A stretch of 64,000 nucleotides of DNA from an uncultured Lachnospiraceae bacterium (GTDB lineage: Bacteria > Bacillota > Clostridia > Lachnospirales > Lachnospiraceae). Positions 47,780 to 55,984 of this stretch are shown here, piece by piece (within the stretch, counting starts at the first letter, position 1; each line of letters starts with the position of its first letter). Under the pieces are notes generated by a model that saw only the letters and a list, made by a program, of their open reading frames with translations, was not told the DNA's origin and did not search any database. The DNA lies in the NCBI GenBank assembly GCA_947625205.1, contig CANQNN010000002.1:186001-250000 (forward strand), given 5' to 3'. The translations under genes and the position numbers were made by a program.

Positions 47780-48495
47780 TACAATTCCCATCCTTCCAGT
47801 TTACCGTTCTGAATGGCTGTAAACATTCTTTCCTTCACTCCCGGAGACTCGGAATTGATCTCCCGGATCAGATTTTTAATATATTCACGCTTAGTATGCC
47901 CGTCCGCCGGACATGGACTTTTTACGACAGGAACATTGTATTTGTGCACAAACCCGATCACATCCGCCTCATTCATATAGATTAACGGACGGATCACGGT
48001 AATGCCGGTGCGGTCCAGATAGGTGACGGGACGAAAGGTGTGAAATCTTCCCTCATAGACTAAGGACATCATCATTGTATCCACCACATCGTCTTTGTGA
48101 TGCGCATATGCCACTTTATTACATCCTGCGGCATTCATAGCGTTATTCAGCGCACCCTTACGCATCTTGGCGCACAGAGAGCAGGGATTGGTTTCCTTGC
48201 GGTCGTCAAAAACAATTTTCGCTATATCCGTTTTCACTATATGGTATTCCACATCAAGCGATATGCACAATTCTTTGATTTTATCCAGATCAAGATTATC
48301 GAATCCCAAATCTACTGTAACTGCACACAATTCAAAAGGAACCGGATAAAACCGCCTAAGCCCCTGCATGGCATAGAGCAGCGTCAGACTGTCTTTACCG
48401 CCCGATATGCCAACAGCGATCTTATCGTGCGGGGCGATCATGTGATAATCGTCTATTGCTTTTCTTGTCAGACTGTAAACCTGCTGCAGTTTCAT
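47779..48495 (-). CDS. ttcA: TtcA/TilS-family PP-loop protein, probable tRNA 2-thiocytidine synthetase
   Basis: 238 residues. PP-loop SGGKDSLTLLYAM near residue 35, the CSLCAKMRKGAL segment whose CxxC matches the TtcA cluster ligands, AHHKDDVVDTMMM and a third conserved Cys in KSPCPADGHTKR. Such enzymes thiolate C32 in certain tRNAs using an Fe-S cluster. ATG 48495 has AAAGGA 6 bases upstream; longer upstream frames carry no conserved residues. Ends in the start of the recombinase gene. Confidence 0.83.
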   Translation of the reverse strand: MKLQQVYSLTRKAIDDYHMIAPHDKIAVGISGGKDSLTLLYAMQGLRRFYPVPFELCAVTVDLGFDNLDLDKIKELCISLDVEYHIVKTDIAKIVFDDRKETNPCSLCAKMRKGALNNAMNAAGCNKVAYAHHKDDVVDTMMMSLVYEGRFHTFRPVTYLDRTGITVIRPLIYMNEADVIGFVHKYNVPVVKSPCPADGHTKREYIKNLIREINSESPGVKERMFTAIQNGKLEGWEL

Positions 48496-48744
48496 TTCCG
48501 GTCCTTTCATGATATCCTGTAATTCACTAAACCGTAAAACACTATTTTTATTATACAAAATATTTGTTTTATTGGCACTAGATTTTTTTACATGAGTGGT
48601 AAAACCGGGATCGCCTTTATTAAATAGTGCAGTTCTTAAAAATATATTATACACAGCATGAAAAAAATGGTATACTGGAATATGTACAAGGCACAGGCGA
48701 AAGTGCGCGTACGACAATATATCCAATGGAAACGGAGCATATCT

Positions 48745-50070
48745 ATGAAGTTTAAATTTGATAAGAAATATTTATACTGGGGTATTACGGCTTTTCTGGT
48801 GATCGCCGCGAGTATCCTTTTTTATTATATTGTGTTTCACAGATCCAATCTGTCAAATGGTTTGGGAACGATGATAGGCATCGCCATGCCGATCATTGAC
48901 GGCTTTGTGCTGGCATATCTGATGACGCCGGTATTAAACAAAATAGAGCGGTCGATCATCAAACCCCTGTATCATATGGCTAAAGTGCCTGAGACGGCCA
49001 AAAGTAAGCGCCGTATGCGCAGCTTGTCGATCCTGGTAACGGTTGTGCTGATACTGGTCGTTTTATATGAATTTTTCGGGCTGATTATTCCACAGGTGAT
49101 TCGAAGCATACAGAGTATTATTTTCCAATTTCCAATTTATATCAATAATCTGAGCAACTGGGCTATGGGACTGTTAAAGAATAATCCCGATCTGGAGCAG
49201 GTAGTTGATTCGCTGATCGACCAGTATTCCTCCAAGATACTGGACTACGTCAACAGCAATCTTTTACCCAATATCAATAATCTGATCAAAACGCTGTCAT
49301 CCAGCGTGATAGGCATATTTAAAGCGCTATGGAATTTCATCATCGGCTTTATCATATCGATCTATGTCCTGGGAAGCAAGGAGAAATTCGCCGGACAAGC
49401 CAAAAAGATAGCCTATGCCCTGTTTGATCATAAGACAGGCAATGAGATCATTTCCGGATTCCGTTTTGTACACAGTACTTTTATCGGATTTATTGGCGGT
49501 AAAATAGTGGATTCCATCATTATAGGAATTATCTGCTTTATCTGTACAACCATTATCGGAACGCCCTATGCAATATTGGTGAGCGTTATCGTAGGCGTAA
49601 CAAATGTGATCCCGTTTTTCGGTCCGTGGATCGGCGGCGTGCCAAGCGCATTGCTGGTTCTGATGGTCGATCCTGTGCAGGCGCTGTATTTTATTATACT
49701 GATTCTGGTGATCCAGCAGTTTGACGGCAATATTCTCGGTCCAAAGATACTGGGTGATTCCACGGGCTTATCCGGCTTCTGGGTTATCTTTTCTATTACG
49801 ATCTTCGGCGGACTGTTCGGAGTACTCGGTATGGTAGTCGGCGTGCCCATCTTTGCGGTATTCTATGCGGCGGTTAAAGCTTCTGTAAACAGAGCGCTTG
49901 CCAAAAAGAATCTCCCCACAATACTACAGCCGTATCTGACTGTTGGGCAGATCGATGAAGAAATGAATTTTACAGAGTACGTACCGCCCGTAAAGAAGAA
50001 AAAAAAGAAAGGATCGGCGGGACAGCAGAAGGAGAGCGGCAGTGAGATTTCTGATTCAGAGGGTAAATAG
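48745..50070 (+). CDS. AI-2E/PerM-family transporter
   Basis: About 441 residues with eight hydrophobic segments. Typical family blocks: [75 protein letters not shown], and a Lys-rich cytoplasmic tail. The family includes AI-2 exporters and Na+/H+ antiporters; substrate here unknown. ATG 48745 follows GGAG; the open frame extends upstream to 48658 without a ribosome site. Confidence 0.87.
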   Translation: MKFKFDKKYLYWGITAFLVIAASILFYYIVFHRSNLSNGLGTMIGIAMPIIDGFVLAYLMTPVLNKIERSIIKPLYHMAKVPETAKSKRRMRSLSILVTVVLILVVLYEFFGLIIPQVIRSIQSIIFQFPIYINNLSNWAMGLLKNNPDLEQVVDSLIDQYSSKILDYVNSNLLPNINNLIKTLSSSVIGIFKALWNFIIGFIISIYVLGSKEKFAGQAKKIAYALFDHKTGNEIISGFRFVHSTFIGFIGGKIVDSIIIGIICFICTTIIGTPYAILVSVIVGVTNVIPFFGPWIGGVPSALLVLMVDPVQALYFIILILVIQQFDGNILGPKILGDSTGLSGFWVIFSITIFGGLFGVLGMVVGVPIFAVFYAAVKASVNRALAKKNLPTILQPYLTVGQIDEEMNFTEYVPPVKKKKKKGSAGQQKESGSEISDSEGK

Positions 50071-50488
50071 TGCAAGTGTAGAGATCGATCATAACGTTGT
50101 TGGTTCTATTGATAAAGGTTACTGCGTTTTTGTCGGAATATCAGATACCGATACAAAGGAAACAGCTGATAAAATGATACATAAAATGGTTAATCTGCGT
50201 ATTTTCGATGATGAAAACGGTAAAACCAACCTTGATCTGGCGACTGTCGGCGGTAGCTTGTTAATTATTTCACAATTTACGCTGTATGCGGATTGTCGGC
50301 GCGGAAACCGCCCCTCCTTTACGGATGCAGGGAAACCAGACCCATCAAAAGAATTATATAACTATATCATTGACAAATGCAGAGAAAATGTACCTATAGT
50401 TGCACACGGAGAATTCGGCGCCGATATGAAGGTATCCCTTGTAAATGACGGACCATTCACAATATGGCTCGACTCAGATAAATTATAG
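50042..50488 (+). CDS. dtd: D-aminoacyl-tRNA deacylase
   Basis: 148 residues. [37 protein letters not shown] (catalytic Thr region SQFTL) and [11 protein letters not shown] near the C-terminus are diagnostic of DTD. It removes D-amino acids from tRNA. GTG start 29 bases inside the transporter gene, with GGAGAG upstream. Confidence 0.95.
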   Translation: MRFLIQRVNSASVEIDHNVVGSIDKGYCVFVGISDTDTKETADKMIHKMVNLRIFDDENGKTNLDLATVGGSLLIISQFTLYADCRRGNRPSFTDAGKPDPSKELYNYIIDKCRENVPIVAHGEFGADMKVSLVNDGPFTIWLDSDKL

Positions 50489-50796
50489 AAGATGGCATAA
50501 CCAAACTGTGTGTACGGGCGTTGTATAAAAGGGTTTCCAAAGGGGCTTGCCCCTTGGCAAGATAAGCGAGCAGGCCTCTGGTATGCGAGCGTTACCATGT
50601 TTGGGCTGTCTTTTTAGCACAAACTTGGTATATCTTGTATCGCAACCCTAACTTTTACGGGAATGAGGGAAAACCCGTATATACCAAAGTTTTTCTTGGT
50701 ATATACGGATTTGACCGGACTTGGCAAAGAATGAGCCGACTGTTCGTTAAACTTGTGTTTTGCGCATAGTTATATGTCAGGTAAAACACTACCCAT
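50489..50796. other. Gene-free gap with several hairpins
   Basis: About 300 bases without coding signal between convergent genes. Two overlapping, mutually exclusive hairpins occur at 50550-50580 (GGGGC-TT-GCCCC and CTTGCC-CCTT-GGCAAG). A perfect 13-base inverted repeat CCGTATATACCAA / TTGGTATATACGG with an 8-base loop lies at 50675-50708, and a third TTGGTATAT copy at about 50626. It may act as a terminator region for both genes. Confidence 0.5.
50675..50708. repeat. Perfect 13-base inverted repeat
   Basis: CCGTATATACCAA (50675-50687), loop AGTTTTTC, TTGGTATATACGG (50696-50708). No T-run follows on either strand, so it is not a standard terminator. Confidence 0.65.
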
Positions 50797-52215
50797 TCAA
50801 TCACTGACGTTGCGTTTTGCCCCGATGACCATACGCAGCTTCTTCATAAACATCAGGAACAACGCAATGTAAAACAGAGGCATATTATAGATTGCATAGC
50901 GTGTCTGACAGAAAATCACCATAGAGACTACGGCAACATTGACTACGATCGATGCCAAAACATACAACGCCAGAAAAGACAATTTACCGGTTGTGTCTTT
51001 TACAACCAGCCACACGGTCAAAAACAGATACAAAGCATAGACAAATACCGCATATACGATCAGTATCGGGCTGCGTTTTGAGACGGTCGTGATAAATCCG
51101 GAAAGACAGTTATCGATGAAGCATCCTGCAACTTTTACCCACACATCAGGCAATACTCCCCGGATGATCTGATTGGTTATCTCATCTACCTTCTCTTCCA
51201 GATCGACCGGATTCCCTTCATAGTTCGCATAGACATACTGCTGTATCGCAGGCCACATTGTATTGATCTGAATGTGGTCATAATGATCACCGAAATGTGT
51301 GACTCTGTTATACCAGCCTTTTTGCGCCGAATGTTTCAGAAAGCCCTGTGCGTCACAGGCATCATAGATTTGGTAAAACAACTCGCGGGCCTCTTTATCT
51401 TCTATCCGCTCTCCGCTTTCCCGCTCAGCTGTATAGAAACACATAGTAGCAAAAAAGCGGTTGTCGCTGGAGTGCGTACCGGCTTCCCCGCGAACGATAT
51501 AGTTATATCCGTTATCCAGAATCAGATTGCCGCCGACAATAAAAAGCACGCACACCACCAGACAAATACCATCCTTCAGGATATTCTTCTTCTGCCGGAT
51601 ACATACCGCGCAAGCTACACAGAAAAGTAAAATCAGAGTTATATACATCTGCTTTCTTGTAGCAATCAGCAGAAAAGATAACACAGAAGCAAGGATCAAG
51701 GCTTTTTTTCGCCGGTTGTAATAGAAATCCAGTAAATATCTGGTAAAAATGAGAAAAAGGGAACAGGCTATGCCCTCCGTCATAATACTGTTGGAATACA
51801 TGGATGCCCTTTTTGCGGCAAAACGACACAGCAAAGAAGTCAGCAGAGGTATACACATCACAACGGCTGTTTCAAAACGACCAAGCGAAAATTCCTTATA
51901 AAGATATTTTGCCAGGCACCATGCCGCGAACGCCGCCAGAACGCTTTGAATGTATACGGCAACCGTCAGGGACAGCATATCATTTCTGGTACAGAACAGC
52001 ACCGCTAAATCGGCATGGGAAAACACAGTCCTCAAAAGCGCCAGAAAGATACAATACAGGGGCTCTCTTGATATGTGCATATTGATATAACTGGGCGAAT
52101 CGGCACAGATCACCACGCCGTCATATACCGCAAAAAACAAGTAAAACAGAAGGCTTGCGCAGAACAACAACGCTAAATATACTTTTTCTGAAGCTTTATA
52201 ATGCATACTTACCAT
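50797..52215 (-). CDS. Multi-pass membrane protein, GT-C glycosyltransferase-like
   Basis: About 472 residues with 10-12 hydrophobic segments. The first external loop reads CADSPSYINMHISREPLYCIFLALLR, where an acidic residue and the RxPLYxxFLALL pattern resemble GT-C (ArnT/PMT-type) lipid-linked sugar transferases. A long soluble stretch (about 275-375) lies between the later helices. No closer family recognised. The start is uncertain: ATG 52215 is used, a GTG at 52275 and ATG 52206 are in frame. It follows the cytidylate-kinase-like gene on the same strand. Confidence 0.7.
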   Translation of the reverse strand: MVSMHYKASEKVYLALLFCASLLFYLFFAVYDGVVICADSPSYINMHISREPLYCIFLALLRTVFSHADLAVLFCTRNDMLSLTVAVYIQSVLAAFAAWCLAKYLYKEFSLGRFETAVVMCIPLLTSLLCRFAAKRASMYSNSIMTEGIACSLFLIFTRYLLDFYYNRRKKALILASVLSFLLIATRKQMYITLILLFCVACAVCIRQKKNILKDGICLVVCVLFIVGGNLILDNGYNYIVRGEAGTHSSDNRFFATMCFYTAERESGERIEDKEARELFYQIYDACDAQGFLKHSAQKGWYNRVTHFGDHYDHIQINTMWPAIQQYVYANYEGNPVDLEEKVDEITNQIIRGVLPDVWVKVAGCFIDNCLSGFITTVSKRSPILIVYAVFVYALYLFLTVWLVVKDTTGKLSFLALYVLASIVVNVAVVSMVIFCQTRYAIYNMPLFYIALFLMFMKKLRMVIGAKRNVSD

Positions 52216-52296
52216 TGCGTTTCTACCGTTACCTCTCCCCTGTACTTCTCTCCTCACTGACCCGTATTTTCCCACGAATCTATCAATTATATCAAT

Positions 52297-52923
52297 CTAC
52301 CGGTTCTCAAAATCCTCCACAAACTGTGCGATCAGCTTAACCGATCCGTCTATGCCGAGTATACCGCTGTTGATAGACAGGTCATAGCTGTCTGCACGGC
52401 CCCATTTCTTGGATGAATAATAATTGTAATAGCTCTGGCGCGATTTATCCTTCTTATTCATCATGTCGATTGCCTTCTGTTCCGTGGTAACGTCCTCATA
52501 ACGCTCCATGATGCGCTTTACTTTACTCTGCTGGTCCGCATGGATAAAAAGGTTGATGCAGTTTTGATAGTCATGCAAGGCATAATCCGCGCATCTGCCG
52601 ACAATCACACAGGGACCTTCGCTGGCGATCTTCTTGATCGTATCAAACTGTGCCAGGAACACTTTGTGGCTGATCGGCATATCCACAAATGATGAGGAAT
52701 TATAACCGAAAGAATAGGTGTCCATCACCAGATTATAGAGAAAAGAATTGGTGGGACGCTCATCGTGATTCTGTATCATCTCCTCACAGAATCCGCTCTC
52801 CTTCGCTGCTCTTGACAAAAGCTCTTTATCATAAAATTTAATTCCAAAATGTTCTGCTACCTTCCGCCCGATTTCACGGCCTCCGGAACCGAACTGACGG
52901 CCAATTGTAATAATCGTATTCAT
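52297..52923 (-). CDS. Cytidylate kinase-like family protein
   Basis: 208 residues. A P-loop-type start ITIGRQFGSGGREIGRKVAE, then FYDKELLSRAAKESG, VIVGRCADYAL, FIHADQQSKVKRIMERY and DLSINSGILGI match the cytidylate_kinase2 family, which is distinct from Cmk. Phosphorylation of a nucleotide is likely, but the substrate is unproven. GGGGAGATC ribosome site upstream. Tandem with the membrane protein gene. Confidence 0.88.
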   Translation of the reverse strand: MNTIITIGRQFGSGGREIGRKVAEHFGIKFYDKELLSRAAKESGFCEEMIQNHDERPTNSFLYNLVMDTYSFGYNSSSFVDMPISHKVFLAQFDTIKKIASEGPCVIVGRCADYALHDYQNCINLFIHADQQSKVKRIMERYEDVTTEQKAIDMMNKKDKSRQSYYNYYSSKKWGRADSYDLSINSGILGIDGSVKLIAQFVEDFENR

Positions 52924-53058
52924 ATAGAATGATCTCCCCTTTCTGTCATATAGTTTTGTTCCTATACAGGAGCGATAACCGCACCTGTCTGGATATTTAT
53001 ATTATATACAGTTTACCATGAAAACGCAAATAAGGTTTTATTCTCCTATATACTAAGC

Positions 53059-53086
53059 GGAACCTGCCGTTTCACCGGCAAGTTCC
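53059..53086 (-). terminator. Hairpin downstream of the Rpn-family gene
   Basis: An 11-bp stem (53059-53069 with 53076-53086, one G-T pair) with 6-base loop, ending 9 bases from the gene end. No T-run follows, so terminator function is only likely. Confidence 0.45.
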
Positions 53087-53094
53087 CAATGATC

Positions 53095-54159
53095 TTACAT
53101 ATTTTGCTCGAACTCCGCAATGCTGCCCGCTCTGGCTGCCAGCTTATGCCATCTGCTTAAGACCGCTGGATCGTCCTGTGCCTGTATCAGCTCCATGACC
53201 CGCTGCGGGATGTGCCCCAGGTCCTCCAGAAGCTCCGTAATGGCATTGATCATGCCCTGTCCAACACCCTGTTCAATCCCTTCTCTGCGTCCTCTCTCGA
53301 TCAGCTCTTTTATCGCTTTGCACATGTCTACTTTACCCTCCTTCTCTCCGAAGGTCTTCACCTTCATCAGTTCCGTTGTCCTCGTATACTCTGCGATCAC
53401 GTCGTAGGTGTCAGGCTCCATCGCCCGATAGGACGGGTCGTTCGCTGTCAGTTCATACAGCTTATCGGGATCTCCCGCATACTTCAGGCAGTCAAACACC
53501 TGCTTCACATCCGTCTTAAAGACGTCTGTATCCCCAAATTTCCGCACCTCACACACGTGGATCTTATAGTCGTTTACCTCATTTTTTAACTCCGGCGGAA
53601 TGTCCGTAAAGTCCAGGATGTCATGAAGGGCCGTCGCCCCGTCCCAGTCTTCCCCGTAATAGAGCACCACCGTCACGCAGGGCGACAGTCTGCTGTCCTG
53701 CGCAAAGCCAGACAGGAACTCCGCTTTCGTGACATCCTTCCTGTCTCTGATCTTCTTTCCGATCTGCGCCGCCTGCTTCTCGTATTCCGCCGTGTCATAG
53801 GACATGCACCGCAGCGGCATCAGATAGTCCGTCTCTCCCTGGTTTTCCAGGCCGATCACCATGAAATTGACGCCGAAGGCCGCCCGGCGCACCAGATCTC
53901 GATGTCTGTCCTTCAGGAAGATGTTTTTCCTTATGCGCATGTCTCTGCCGGAATCTGTGCTGCTTCCGCCGCTGTCATCCTTGTCTTCCATCATCCTTCC
54001 ATACCCCGCGACATCGAACTGTCCCGTCTGGCTGTCCAGCTCCGTAAGATCCTCCGCCGTAAGCACCTGTCTGCCCTCACACAGCAGGCCATTGATCAGG
54101 TCGGCGAACCGCCCGGCGTCATGGAAATAGCCCTTCTTCTGCAGGTCTCTTCTTCCCAT
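53095..54159 (-). CDS. Rpn-family recombination-promoting nuclease / PD-(D/E)XK putative transposase
   Basis: 354 residues. Family blocks: DRHRDLVRRAAFGVNFMVIGLENQGETDYLMPLRCMSYDTAEYEKQ (nuclease core with E-x-Q) and TVVLYYGEDWDGATALHDILDF, with a C-terminal helical tail (EGIEQGVGQGMINAITELLEDLG). Rpn proteins promote recombination and vary in copy number. It is richer in G+C than the flanking gaps and isolated between hairpins, suggesting a mobile or recently gained gene. No terminal repeats were found. Confidence 0.86.
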   Translation of the reverse strand: MGRRDLQKKGYFHDAGRFADLINGLLCEGRQVLTAEDLTELDSQTGQFDVAGYGRMMEDKDDSGGSSTDSGRDMRIRKNIFLKDRHRDLVRRAAFGVNFMVIGLENQGETDYLMPLRCMSYDTAEYEKQAAQIGKKIRDRKDVTKAEFLSGFAQDSRLSPCVTVVLYYGEDWDGATALHDILDFTDIPPELKNEVNDYKIHVCEVRKFGDTDVFKTDVKQVFDCLKYAGDPDKLYELTANDPSYRAMEPDTYDVIAEYTRTTELMKVKTFGEKEGKVDMCKAIKELIERGRREGIEQGVGQGMINAITELLEDLGHIPQRVMELIQAQDDPAVLSRWHKLAARAGSIAEFEQNM

Positions 54160-54266
54160 TCTTCTTCCTCCCTTATGAAATTAGTGTTACATATAAGGGA
54201 TCCTTTCAGAACAGAAATACAAGACGTGCATTCAGAACCACAGATTCCCCAGATATGTTTGTGGAT

Positions 54267-54295
54267 ATAATAACACATGTCAAGAAGGATTGCAA
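54267..54295 (-). promoter_or_regulatory. Promoter of the Rpn-family gene
   Basis: Minus strand TTGCAA (54290-54295), 17 bases, TATTAT (54267-54272) with extended TGT, about 110 bases before the start. Confidence 0.55.
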
Positions 54296-54349
54296 CAGGA
54301 TTTTTAGATAAAAATAAACGGTATTTCATTTATTCGAATGGCGATTATT

Positions 54350-54623
54350 TCACATAACAGGCATTTCTTCCTTAATATTCCAATATTGCCAGATACCCCG
54401 CCTGATCCATATAGTGTGCATGCCTGTTTGTTTAGCCGGAACAATATGTCCGGTTTGGCAACACCCTCTTCTGCCGAAGCGACAATTAAATCGATATATT
54501 TTAAAATGCCTTGCCGGTTTAATCTTTCTTCTGTACCTGGCGACTGGTTTGCAATGCCCTGGCTGCTTCCAGATCGCCCTTTTTATTCAGCTTATAATAA
54601 GCCATAGCCGTTTCATATAACAT
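54350..54623 (-). pseudogene. Decayed HAD-hydrolase gene (frameshifted, truncated, internally deleted)
   Basis: Reading the minus strand in three successive frames recovers pieces of one HAD hydrolase in correct order: LYETAMAYYKLNKKG (frame 1, about 54575-54620), then GIANQSPGTEERL and KYIDLIVASAEEGVAKPD (frame 2, about 54440-54567), then MHTIWIRRG and YWNIKEEMP (frame 3, 54350-54421). These match HAD motif II (ANQSPGTEERL), motif III (EEGVAKPD) and the segment after motif IV. Motif I and the GDRxxND motif IV are lost. No open frame covers it, and the remaining 54160-54681 gap has no gene. Confidence 0.7.
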
Positions 54624-54681
54624 CAAGCAATAACTCCTCTGCCATTAAATCTGTCCAGTTCTTTTTACTCTACATATATTT

Positions 54682-55896
54682 TTAATGAAATCCATTCTGT
54701 TTTGGGTCATAGTTGATCCCTTCTGCTATCATGTCAGCTGCACCCCGCAGTCCGATTTTTATTAATCCGTCAATATAATCTCTCGTGTTTTTCTGTTTTA
54801 ACCGGCTGAAACATTTGACGATTTCGACCATAGTGTCATATCCATATTTTTGGTAAATCCGATAAAATAAAACAGTTCCCTTTTCATGTACACCGTTGGG
54901 ACGGGAACCATCTGAGGTTTTTATTGCAGGCAATTTATCGTAAAGTTCAATTTTGGGCTTTAAAATGTTCTCAAAAAGGGTTCTGTCGTTCCTGTATAAC
55001 GCAAATAGCAAAGCCGACCAATCTGCTGTCGTTTCATTAAGCCAATCCTCCCAGCTTCCGCTGTCCGCTCCGCAACACCAAATATGTGCGACCTCATGCG
55101 CAAAAAGGTATGTGCGCCCCGCTTCGTCAGAATTCGGAACCGTACACCACACTAAATTTTCCCTTTGGTACGCTCCACCCGTTTTTATATACGGATATGC
55201 ACATACAACATCCATCTTTGAAATGAACTTTTTATCAAACAATATATTATTATAATATTGCAGGATACTATTGTATATATCTACACATTTTTCCGCCGTA
55301 TCTTTTATGCTTTCGTCAATATAGAAAATATCTACAGTCGGACTTGTAACTGTATGCAGTTTTTCTTTTGAAAACGCCACGATATTACAGCGGTCCGATT
55401 CCTGATTTCCATATATCCAGACATCGTCAGCATCATGATATTCTCCCTTTACAACAAACCATTTGTGTCCATTTTTTATTATGACTTTATCACCTGAAGT
55501 ATTTACAGATAAATGATCGGGGAACCAAACAGAATACCAGTTCAGCGAAACGAAATCTTCAGTGATTTCATTATGCCAGTTTTTTTGACCGGCTTCGTCA
55601 AAATGTATGCTTCCATTATATCGTATATTAATCTCTGACATCGGAAAGCTGCTCGCTGCAACTATCTTCTGTGACAACGGTCTAAACATCTGTTCAACGG
55701 TTTCCTGTTTGTAAAAGGATACGCTTCGGTTTGAAGAAGTTATTGATTCAATACACAGATCATTGTTTAAAATGAAGGATATTTCCCTTGCCGGATTATC
55801 TAAAAACTTAATATGGGCTTCTGCTTCAAATGAATCATTAAATAATTCTAATGTTATTGTCATTGTTCCGTTAATATTCATTTTAGTATTTTTCAT
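54682..55896 (-). CDS. M1-like (gluzincin) metallopeptidase
   Basis: 404 residues, no signal peptide or membrane segment. An N-terminal beta-rich half (about 1-190) is followed by a zinc-peptidase domain with HEVAH near residue 267 and WLNE 16 residues beyond the second His; classical M1 aminopeptidases have 18. A GGAYQREN element stands where M1 enzymes have GxMEN. It is therefore probably a zinc aminopeptidase-like protein of M1 ancestry. The gene is markedly more A+T-rich than its neighbours and lacks a clear ribosome site, both hints of transfer. Confidence 0.75.
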   Translation of the reverse strand: MKNTKMNINGTMTITLELFNDSFEAEAHIKFLDNPAREISFILNNDLCIESITSSNRSVSFYKQETVEQMFRPLSQKIVAASSFPMSEINIRYNGSIHFDEAGQKNWHNEITEDFVSLNWYSVWFPDHLSVNTSGDKVIIKNGHKWFVVKGEYHDADDVWIYGNQESDRCNIVAFSKEKLHTVTSPTVDIFYIDESIKDTAEKCVDIYNSILQYYNNILFDKKFISKMDVVCAYPYIKTGGAYQRENLVWCTVPNSDEAGRTYLFAHEVAHIWCCGADSGSWEDWLNETTADWSALLFALYRNDRTLFENILKPKIELYDKLPAIKTSDGSRPNGVHEKGTVLFYRIYQKYGYDTMVEIVKCFSRLKQKNTRDYIDGLIKIGLRGAADMIAEGINYDPKQNGFH

Positions 55897-55906
55897 ATTC
55901 TATGAG

Positions 55907-55941
55907 GAAAATCAGGCACCCGCCTTTATGACGGATGCCTG
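55907..55941 (-). terminator. Terminator of the cstA gene
   Basis: A 12-bp stem (55913-55924 with 55930-55941; two G-T pairs) and 5-base loop, followed on the minus strand by ATTTTC. It lies 44 bases after cstA and just before the peptidase start. Confidence 0.7.
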
Positions 55942-55984
55942 TTTATGCAATCATATAAGTATTACGTAAATACTCTGACCGACA

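Noticed and set aside
53095-54159. Insertion sequence with terminal inverted repeats around the Rpn gene
   Set aside because: No matching terminal repeats or target duplications were seen.
54338-54607. Plus-strand 89-residue open frame
   Set aside because: It lies opposite the recognisable HAD pseudogene fragments and has no ribosome site or motif.
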